The notes under the pieces: generated by a model
What the model was told of the DNA's origin: nothing
The model's input: the letters and a program-made list of their open reading frames with translations, nothing else
The model's database searches: none
Assembly: GCF_016097405.1 (NCBI RefSeq)
Contig: NZ_JAEHGD010000001.1
Location: forward strand, 766,345-830,344
DNA: 64,000 bases
DNA from: a methane-oxidizing endosymbiont of Gigantopelta aegis
GTDB taxonomy: Bacteria; Pseudomonadota; Gammaproteobacteria; Methylococcales; Methylomonadaceae
Reading direction: 5' to 3'
Position numbers and translations under genes: made by a program
Shown: positions 57,604 to 64,000 of the stretch, in pieces
Layout of the letters: every line of letters starts with the position of its first letter
Position numbering within the stretch: the first letter of the stretch is position 1

Positions 57604-58269
57604 TTACGGCAAAAATAGCCGAAAGCGGGCGCCACCGAGCCGGCTGTCATTATCGATTTTAATGTAGCCTCGGCGTCCGTTGTTTTCATGCAGGGCGGCG
57701 ATAGTGGATACAAAGTGTAATCCAAGACCGGTATTGCCGCTGATCCAGTCAAGCTTGTCCAGGTCGTTAGGGTCAGTCTCTAGCATGGCGGCCGGGTAAC
57801 CTTCACCGTCATCTTCTATGGCCAGGCAGATAAAATCGCCTTCGGGGTAGGCGGATAAAAAAATGCTGCTGCGGCTGTAACGTTGTGCGTTGTTTAACAG
57901 CGTAGATAGCGCGTTGCATACTAGAGTGTTGTCGCAAAACAGCAAGTCGGCTTTACACTGAATCGACAGGCTGATGTGGCGACCTTCCAGCAAGAGGATA
58001 TGTTGGGCGCGGACTTCGGCCAGAATGTCGCTGGCGGGGTGTTCATCAATATCGGCTTGAAATTTGTTATGATCAATTTTATATAGGACCAACAATTGCA
58101 TCAGGCTGTTGTTGATGCGATGGGTTTCAAATTCCAGTTGCAGTAAGTTAGGGTCGTTCTGATATTTGGTCGAGAAGATGCGAGTTAGCTGCAATACGAC
58201 ACTCAAGGAGTTTTTTATATCGTGAATAGTTGATGCTAACAGGGTTGGAAAATGGTTTTTAGTTTGCAT
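57604..58269 (-). CDS. Sensor histidine kinase without a sensory domain
   Basis: A 221-residue soluble kinase. HDIKNSLSVVLQLTRIF near residue 17 is the H-box with the phosphoaccepting His, NNAQRYS near 138 the N-box, EDDGEGYP near 155 the G1 box, and NTGLGLHFV near 178 the G2 box, so the catalytic core is complete. It has no membrane segment or input domain and thus probably gets its signal from a partner protein. Its start overlaps the end of the response regulator gene by 11 bases, implying a functional pair. Confidence 0.88.
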   Translation of the reverse strand: MQTKNHFPTLLASTIHDIKNSLSVVLQLTRIFSTKYQNDPNLLQLEFETHRINNSLMQLLVLYKIDHNKFQADIDEHPASDILAEVRAQHILLLEGRHISLSIQCKADLLFCDNTLVCNALSTLLNNAQRYSRSSIFLSAYPEGDFICLAIEDDGEGYPAAMLETDPNDLDKLDWISGNTGLGLHFVSTIAALHENNGRRGYIKIDNDSRLGGARFRLFLP

Positions 58270-59884
58270 ACTTTTCGTGTTGGGGCTGTAATTGGTTGAT
58301 TTCTATCTGTAATTGGCCTATTTTTTGTTGCGGAATCTCAAGCTCTTGAGCTAGGCGAAGCTGATTCTGGATTTTTTGATAGTTATGTTGATTCTTTTCA
58401 GTTTTTAGTTTGAACAACTGGATTTTGATTATATTTAATAAAATTGTTTGATTATGCGGCATTCTCTCAAATGCATTTTCAAACAGGCTCAGCGCCTCTT
58501 CAATTTTTCCTTGTTCAAACAAGGCGACACCCCGGTTATTCAGATCAATTAATTCTTTTTTGGTTTGTTTGATCAGGTTGTCTGAAAAGCCCTTAAGGTC
58601 AAGTTGCTTTTGCATGTGTTGAATTTCTGCAATAAAGCCTTCATCATCAATATGGTTTTTAATCAAGGGACTGAGGATTTCAAGCGCTAAGGATTCTTTT
58701 TTATGCAGAAAACAGGTCTTACTGAGCTCAAGCAGGAGTTCTTTTGGCAGGCTTTTCTCGATAGATTGGCTTAAATTCAAGGCTTTATTTAATGAATCGT
58801 CAGCCTGTTTTGGCGCTTTTCGATGCAAGTGAATTTCAGACTCAACTAAAAGAGCGCGTATTTCAGCTTCGCTGTCATGTCTGAATTCGTCGCGCAGCAT
58901 GTTTAAAACATTAAAAGCATCGTGGGTTTTATTATTATCGTTATAGGTTTTTGCCAGGGCGGCAAAATCGCCACTACTTTTGTGGATGGAATTTTTGCCT
59001 AATTTGATCACTTGTTTGAAGGCGTTTTCAGCATGCTCAAGATGCTGATTTCGATAAGCTGTTGCGCCTAGTTTTTTTTGTCTGAGGATGGCATTCGGTG
59101 AAAGCTCTACCGCTTTTGATAATATGTGTTCGGCTTTTTCAGGTTGATCAATTTGCTGATAGACTTGGCTAAGCCAGTCATAACATTCGATAAATAAAGG
59201 TGTTTTCTGTAAGATACTGTTAAACAAATCAATCGCTTGTTCGATGTGTCCGGCGCGAAATGCAATAATACCTAAACCTAGTCGTGCCCAAGGTAGTTCG
59301 CGCCTTTGCAGTATTTGTAGATAAATCTCTTCAGCCTTTGTTAAGTCATCAATGGCTAGCGCTAATTCCGCCCGTTTACGCAGCAGAATGAGGTGATGTT
59401 GCGTTTTTTGGCGTAGTAGTTGATCGCAATAATGTATCGCTTGAGCATAATTATTATCGTCAACGGCTTGCTGGATTGGGCAAAGCAATTGCTTGAGTAA
59501 TAAATTGCGCTTCAGGCGAATGGATAACTGATGTGCGTTAAAGGGTTTGGTTAAATATTCATCAGGTTTAACATCCATGGCCCCTAATACCATTTGTGGC
59601 GTTTGTTCGCCGGAGATGATGATGAAAATGGCTTTAAAAGGAAGTAGCTTCAGCGTACGCACTTCTTCTAGTAGTTGCAGGCTGTTTTTGCCGACACCTA
59701 AGTTGTAATCGGCCAGAATGATGTCAAAAGAGCGTTTGCGAATGGCGGCCAATGCTTTTCCTGCATTGCTTGCTTCGACGACATGCTCGATATCCAAGGT
59801 GTAGAGCATGCTGCAGATAGATTTGCGCATAAATGGATTATCTTCAATCAGCAGGATTTTTTTGTCAGCTAGATTAATAGTCAT
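58259..59884 (-). CDS. Response regulator with TPR repeats
   Basis: A 541-residue protein. Residues 1-125 are a receiver domain: LLIEDNPFMRKSICSML (acidic pair), ILADYNLG with the phosphorylatable Asp near 58, IIISGE (Thr/Ser) and PDEYLTKPF (Lys). The rest has no DNA-binding or enzymatic domain but consists of tetratricopeptide repeats (for example AEEIYLQILQR, PWARLGLGIIAFRAG, AIDLFNSILQK) typical of protein-protein interaction. Output is therefore probably through binding a partner. It is the first gene of the pair with the kinase. Similar regulators occur in Pseudomonas and other gammaproteobacteria, but no target is evident. Confidence 0.87.
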   Translation of the reverse strand: MTINLADKKILLIEDNPFMRKSICSMLYTLDIEHVVEASNAGKALAAIRKRSFDIILADYNLGVGKNSLQLLEEVRTLKLLPFKAIFIIISGEQTPQMVLGAMDVKPDEYLTKPFNAHQLSIRLKRNLLLKQLLCPIQQAVDDNNYAQAIHYCDQLLRQKTQHHLILLRKRAELALAIDDLTKAEEIYLQILQRRELPWARLGLGIIAFRAGHIEQAIDLFNSILQKTPLFIECYDWLSQVYQQIDQPEKAEHILSKAVELSPNAILRQKKLGATAYRNQHLEHAENAFKQVIKLGKNSIHKSSGDFAALAKTYNDNNKTHDAFNVLNMLRDEFRHDSEAEIRALLVESEIHLHRKAPKQADDSLNKALNLSQSIEKSLPKELLLELSKTCFLHKKESLALEILSPLIKNHIDDEGFIAEIQHMQKQLDLKGFSDNLIKQTKKELIDLNNRGVALFEQGKIEEALSLFENAFERMPHNQTILLNIIKIQLFKLKTEKNQHNYQKIQNQLRLAQELEIPQQKIGQLQIEINQLQPQHEKYAN

Positions 59885-60062
59885 ATCCTATAGAAAAAGG
59901 TTATCAGATTCGTTTTTGTCGGTATCAAGGCGAAAAATACCGCTATGGCCTTTTAATACACATTTTTTCAAAGTTGTCATTCCATTGACGACAAAGAGGC
60001 GGCTGGGATAATAATAAAAGTCATGTTTGAAGAGTATAGTTGTGGATTGATAATTTTCTACC

Positions 60063-60090
60063 CTTGAAATTTTTTTGTTGACCCCCATAT
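60063..60090 (+). promoter_or_regulatory. Sigma-32 (heat-shock) promoter of htpG
   Basis: CTTGAAA (60063-60069), 13 bases, and CCCCATAT (60083-60090) match the sigma-32 consensus CTTGAAA ... CCCCATNT almost exactly, 42 bases upstream of the htpG ATG, a typical distance. Confidence 0.8.
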
Positions 60091-60132
60091 TGCGAAGCGA
60101 TTCGTTATTTTTTAATAGGAAAGAGAAAAACC

Positions 60133-62064
60133 ATGAGTGTTGAAACCCAAAAAGAAACCTTAGGCTTTCAAACAGAAGTCAAGCATCTGTTAGACCTGAT
60201 GATCCACTCCTTGTATAGCAACAAGGAGATTTTTTTACGGGAATTGATTTCCAATGCCTCGGATGCGATCGATAAATTGCGTTTTGAGGCACTGGCTGAT
60301 GATAGCCTGTATGAAGGTGACAGCGATCTGAAAATCAAAGTCTCTGTCGATAAGGATGCTAGAACCATTACCGTGTCGGATAATGGTATTGGTATGACGC
60401 GCGAAGAGGTGCAAAAACATATCGGCACCATCGCCAAATCAGGCACCAAAGAATTTTTCGAAAAACTGACCGGTGACCAGGCCAAAGACAGCGAGCTGAT
60501 TGGGCAATTCGGCGTGGGTTTCTACTCTGCCTTTATCGTGGCGGATAAGGTGACGCTGATTACGCGCAAAGCGGGCGAAAAAGAAGCTGTGCGTTGGGAA
60601 TCGGAAGGTAAAGGTGAGTACACCTTGGAATCAGCCGAAAAAGCCACACATGGCACTGATGTGATTCTGCATCTGAAAGAAGGTGAGGATGAGTTTCTGG
60701 ATGAATTTCGGTTACGTAGCATTATCAAAAAGTTCTCCGATCATATCTCTGTGCCCATCGTGATGGATCGTGAAATTCCGGCAGAAAAAGATGACGAAGG
60801 CAATGAAACGGCGCCGGCTCGAGTTGAGGAAGAAGTAGTCAACAGTGCGTCGGCGTTGTGGACCTTGCCGAAAGAGGAGATCAGCGAAGAAGAATATAAC
60901 GAATTTTACAAACATGTCGGCCATGACTTCCAGGATCCTTTAGCCTATGTTCATAGCCGGGTGGAAGGTAATGTGGAATATACACTGTTGCTGTATATTC
61001 CAGCTAAAGCGCCATTTGATTTATGGGATCGCGACGCTAAACATGGCGTCAAGCTGTATGTGAAAAAAGTCTTTATCACCGATGACGCCGAGAAATTGAT
61101 GCCGCGTTATTTGCGTTTCGTGCGCGGTGTGATTGATACCGACTCTTTGCCATTGAATGTGTCGCGCGAAATATTGCAGCAAAGCAAGCAGATCAATGTA
61201 ATCAAAGCTGGCGCTGTGAAAAAAGTCTTAGGGTTATTGGAATCGTTGGTCAAAGATGAGCCTGAAAAATATGCGCAATTCTGGGAGCAGTTTGGCAATG
61301 TGATGAAAGAAGGCGTTATCGAAGACATCAAAAATCGCGAGCGCATCGCCAAATTATTGCGTTTTTCTTCAACTCAGAGTGATCAGCCCAAACAGGATGT
61401 ATCGCTGGAAGATTATGTCAGCCGCATGAAGGAAGGGCAGGACAAAATCTATTACATTACAGCCGACAGCTTTGCTGCGGCTAAAAACAGCCCGCATCTG
61501 GAAATCTTCCGTAAGAAAGGCATTGAAGTACTGTTATTGTCTGACAAAATTGATGAGTGGCTGGTGTCTAGTTTGACCGAATTTGATGGTAAACCGTTGC
61601 AATCGATTGCTAAAGGTGAACTGGATCTGGATAAATTCGAGTCGGAAGAGGAGAAGAAACAGCAGGAAGAAGTCAGCAAGGAATTTGAATCGGTACTGAA
61701 GCAGATTAAAGACGTGTTGGGCGATAAAATCAAGGATGTGAAAGTCAGTCATCGTTTGACCGATTCACCCGCCTGCCTAGTTACCGAAGCGCATGATATG
61801 AGCTTGAATATGGAACGCATTATGAAAGAAGCCGGACAAAACCTGAATATGCTGGGTATAGGGGGAACTAAACCGATTTTGGAAATCAACCCGCAGCATG
61901 AAATTGTCACGGCATTGAAGGAAGAACAGGATGACGCACGTTTTGCCGATATTGTGCAAATTCTGTTTGATCAGGCCATTTTAAGCGAAGGCGGGCAGCT
62001 TGATGATCCTGCGGCATTCGTGCATAAGTTGAATGTTTTATTGCGTGATTTATTGAAAAAATAA
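60133..62064 (+). CDS. htpG: Molecular chaperone HtpG (Hsp90)
   Basis: HtpG is the bacterial Hsp90 chaperone that uses ATP to remodel client proteins. The 643-residue protein (E. coli 624) has the N-terminal GHKL ATPase with [15 protein letters not shown] near residue 34 (catalytic Glu), [12 protein letters not shown] near 80 and [13 protein letters not shown] near 123, the middle domain with [19 protein letters not shown] near 335, and the dimerisation domain. No MEEVD tail, as expected for bacteria. An AGGAAAGAG site precedes the ATG and a sigma-32 promoter lies upstream. Confidence 0.98.
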   Translation: MSVETQKETLGFQTEVKHLLDLMIHSLYSNKEIFLRELISNASDAIDKLRFEALADDSLYEGDSDLKIKVSVDKDARTITVSDNGIGMTREEVQKHIGTIAKSGTKEFFEKLTGDQAKDSELIGQFGVGFYSAFIVADKVTLITRKAGEKEAVRWESEGKGEYTLESAEKATHGTDVILHLKEGEDEFLDEFRLRSIIKKFSDHISVPIVMDREIPAEKDDEGNETAPARVEEEVVNSASALWTLPKEEISEEEYNEFYKHVGHDFQDPLAYVHSRVEGNVEYTLLLYIPAKAPFDLWDRDAKHGVKLYVKKVFITDDAEKLMPRYLRFVRGVIDTDSLPLNVSREILQQSKQINVIKAGAVKKVLGLLESLVKDEPEKYAQFWEQFGNVMKEGVIEDIKNRERIAKLLRFSSTQSDQPKQDVSLEDYVSRMKEGQDKIYYITADSFAAAKNSPHLEIFRKKGIEVLLLSDKIDEWLVSSLTEFDGKPLQSIAKGELDLDKFESEEEKKQQEEVSKEFESVLKQIKDVLGDKIKDVKVSHRLTDSPACLVTEAHDMSLNMERIMKEAGQNLNMLGIGGTKPILEINPQHEIVTALKEEQDDARFADIVQILFDQAILSEGGQLDDPAAFVHKLNVLLRDLLKK

Positions 62065-62525
62065 GCTGAAATAATATCTAATTTGCTCTGTATCTTATAT
62101 GATTTTTTGAGTGCGTAACATATTGATATATAATTATTTTTAGCATTACTGGTCAGGGTGGGTGCGGGCGGTCAGCTCTACCCATCCTGCCAAAACAACT
62201 ATTTAACCCATTACTGGAACCTGTTTAAGACCTCTGAGCCACTGCTATTGTTTTAGCTTAGGTTTTATACTCGAAATCTTCCTGTTTCGTACAAACTCTG
62301 GCTTTTGTGCGTCATCTGTACACAAATTACAGTGATTCGTAATAATCTTGGGCAGGTTCCAAGCATTTAACCTTCCCCCTTACTCTCGATAAAAAAATGA
62401 ATCATTAGTATGCTCTTGTCTATATACAAAGACTATATTCAACAATGATTTATTGGTTTTTGTAGCAAGGCTGGGTTGAATTCGGTCGCCTGATGATATA
62501 CTGCGACTATTTTGGAGACCGAAAA
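62065..62525. other. 461-base non-coding gap between htpG and ppnP
   Basis: It contains a hairpin AGGGTGGGT/ACCCATCCT (62155-62163 with 62180-62188) and an inverted pair GGAACCTG (62216-62223) and CAGGTTCC (62353-62360). On the minus strand a short stretch reads like decayed protein (LPKIITNHCNLCTDDAQKPE) without start or domain; it could be a fossil transposase. No gene or RNA is recognised. Confidence 0.35.
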
Positions 62526-62843
62526 ATGACCGAATTTAACAATGTAACCGTGGTTAAAAAAGCCAATGTCTACTTTGATGGCAATGTCAGCAGTCGGACG
62601 CTCAAATTTACCGATGGCAGCACCAAAACATTAGGCTTCATGTTGCCGGGGGAATACCATTTTAATACAGTGGATAAAGAACGGATGGAAGTTTTAGACG
62701 GTGAGTTACATGCGTTATTACCAGGACAGGATGATTGGCAAGTATTCAACGCAGGTGAGCAGTTTTATGTGCCGGCCAATAGTCAGTTTAGCGTAAAAGC
62801 CATGACGCCGGTCGATTATTGTTGTTCCTTTATCAACGCTTAA
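62526..62843 (+). CDS. ppnP: Pyrimidine/purine nucleoside phosphorylase
   Basis: PpnP (DUF1255) cleaves nucleosides with phosphate, giving base and ribose-1-phosphate. The start at 62526 follows TTTTGGAGACC; an upstream in-frame ATG at 62493 has no such site. The 105-residue cupin-fold protein carries SSRTLKFTDGSTKTLGFMLPGEY and the C-terminal VPANSQFSVKAMTPVDYCCSF block diagnostic of the family, and length matches E. coli YaiE (94) with a small extension. Confidence 0.93.
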   Translation: MTEFNNVTVVKKANVYFDGNVSSRTLKFTDGSTKTLGFMLPGEYHFNTVDKERMEVLDGELHALLPGQDDWQVFNAGEQFYVPANSQFSVKAMTPVDYCCSFINA

Positions 62844-62870
62844 AGCCCTTTATAGACAGTCAGAAAAAGC

Positions 62871-64000
62871 ATGAATACAGTCCAGTCACCTGAAGACAAA
62901 AGTTATGCCCGGATGATACTGTTTGCCGGAACCCTATTTATCAGTGCAACACTGATGTTTGTCGTACAGCCGATGTTCGGCAAATTATTATTGCCATTAT
63001 TAGGGGGAACGCCAGCCGTTTGGAACACCTGCATGGTGTTTTATCAGATGGTATTGTTTTTGGGCTATCTCTATGCCCACTTTTTATCCGGCAGGCTCGA
63101 AACCCGGCGCCAGATTCAGATTCATCTGGCCATTATTGTGTTGAGTCTGATCGCTTTGCCGGTGGCATTGCCCGAGGGGATTACGCCACCAACCGAGTCT
63201 AATCCGACATTTTGGCTGGTAGCGGTTCTATTTATCGCCATCGGCCTGCCATTTTTTGTGGTGTCAACTACTGCGCCCTTATTGCAAAAATGGTTTTCCC
63301 GTGTCGGTCATCATACTAGCGATGATCCGTATTATCTGTATGCCGCCAGCAATGCAGGCAGTTTGTTGGCCTTGTTGAGTTATCCCTTTATCATTGAGCC
63401 AAATATTGGCCTGGCACAACAACAATTTATCTGGTCACTGGGCTATGCCTTATTGATTCTGTTGATTGCTTTTTGCGCCTGGGCCTTATGGCGCAGCCAA
63501 ACGGCTGATGCGAGCTTCGAGTCTGCGACGGATGACGCGCCGACGCTGAATTATCAAACCCGCTTGTATTGGCTGGCGTTGGCTTTTGTGCCCTCCAGTT
63601 TGCTGCTGGGACTGACCAACTTCATCAGTACCGATATTGCTTCGGTGCCGCTGTTGTGGATTATTCCGCTGACTTTATATTTGCTGTCGTTTGTTCTGGT
63701 CTTTTCTAACTGGGCGCCGAGGATTCATCCCTTCATGTTGGCCGCGCAGCCGGTCATTTTGTTGCCCTTTATTGCGTTTTCTTTTATCAATCCAGCGGTC
63801 TTGCCTTATTGGTTGAATCTGTTGTTGCATCTGTTGGCTTTTTTTATGGCTATTATGGTGTGTCATGGAGAGCTGGCCAAAAACAGGCCGCATACCCGGC
63901 ATTTAACCGATTTTTACCTGATTATGTCATTTGCGGGCATGTTAGGTGGTATGTTCAACACGTTTGTCGCACCGTTTGTGTTTGACGGGGTTTATGAATA
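62871..64000 (+). CDS. Fused MFS/spermidine-synthase-like membrane protein (3' end outside the window)
   Basis: An uninterrupted frame from ATG 62871 runs past the window edge (376 codons seen). The visible part is hydrophobic with about ten membrane helices: FISATLMFVVQPMFGKLLLP near residue 23, VSTTAPLLQKWFS near 131 and DPYYLYAASNAGSLLALLSYP near 152 match the membrane half of fused MFS/spermidine-synthase proteins. The methyltransferase-like half would lie downstream and cannot be confirmed here. Function of the family is poorly known. It starts 27 bases after ppnP and may be co-transcribed. Confidence 0.82.
   Translation, partial: MNTVQSPEDKSYARMILFAGTLFISATLMFVVQPMFGKLLLPLLGGTPAVWNTCMVFYQMVLFLGYLYAHFLSGRLETRRQIQIHLAIIVLSLIALPVALPEGITPPTESNPTFWLVAVLFIAIGLPFFVVSTTAPLLQKWFSRVGHHTSDDPYYLYAASNAGSLLALLSYPFIIEPNIGLAQQQFIWSLGYALLILLIAFCAWALWRSQTADASFESATDDAPTLNYQTRLYWLALAFVPSSLLLGLTNFISTDIASVPLLWIIPLTLYLLSFVLVFSNWAPRIHPFMLAAQPVILLPFIAFSFINPAVLPYWLNLLLHLLAFFMAIMVCHGELAKNRPHTRHLTDFYLIMSFAGMLGGMFNTFVAPFVFDGVYE

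Overview
The window is chromosomal DNA of an aerobic gammaproteobacterial (type I) methanotroph, order Methylococcales. The decisive evidence is a complete particulate methane monooxygenase operon, pmoCAB (22513-25453, minus strand), in which the known copper and metal ligand residues of PmoB and PmoC can all be read. PmoA looks closest to Methylobacter/Methylomicrobium-type sequences; I could not run an alignment, so the genus is inference.

Layout. 1-5761: a degQ-moaB-DUF423-pepN operon (minus) whose first gene is split by an IS5-family element. 5762-9171: a repeat-rich accessory stretch with a frameshifted cyclic-nucleotide/rhodanese protein, an unannotated 42-residue membrane peptide, a second IS5 copy and a hypothetical membrane protein. 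9331-17790: metH, a YqhA-like membrane protein, a glutaredoxin-like protein, class I fumarase and phosphomannomutase, the last hit at its 3' end by a third IS5 copy. 17788-22467: small repeats, a lipoprotein, then glyQ-glyS-plsC. 22513-25602: pmoCAB with its promoter and leader hairpin. 25715-32318: recC-recB. 32305-36676: a four-gene minus-strand operon (acyltransferase, ammonia-lyase, thioesterase, FAD oxidoreductase) resembling part of an aryl-polyene/xanthomonadin pigment cluster. 36891-37715: a secreted YcnI-like (DUF1775) protein with a predicted N-terminal histidine. 37829-38995: a decayed ISAs1 element. 39075-46760: polA, then hisE-tatABC, an M23 peptidase and PBP1A. 47135-54658: gltA, rpmE, xthA, ampG, nhaD, and a sulfite/nitrite reductase with DUF934. 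54830-59884: a truncated substrate-binding lipoprotein, an intact IS3 element and a response regulator/histidine kinase pair. 60063-64000: htpG with a sigma-32-type promoter, ppnP, and the start of a fused MFS/spermidine-synthase-like membrane protein.

How the genes fit together. Most genes are housekeeping: central metabolism (gltA, fumarase), C1/methionine metabolism (metH), translation (glyQS, rpmE), repair (recBC, polA, xthA), envelope (PBP1A, AmpG, M23 peptidase, plsC) and Tat export. The methanotroph-specific part is pmoCAB, and the YcnI-like protein is a possible accessory to copper handling.

The most unusual aspect is mobile and repetitive DNA. Three copies of one IS5-family element carry different internal deletions but the same CTAG target duplication, and two of them interrupt genes that can be rebuilt exactly. 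Three dispersed hairpin elements keep their pairing while their stem sequences differ. Two MITE-like inverted-repeat elements, a decayed ISAs1 copy and an intact IS3 copy complete the set. I found no rRNA, tRNA, CRISPR array or convincing riboswitch. I did not find a clearly novel multi-gene system; the best candidates for something undescribed are the covarying hairpin repeat family, the 42-residue membrane peptide and the orphan pigment-type gene set.
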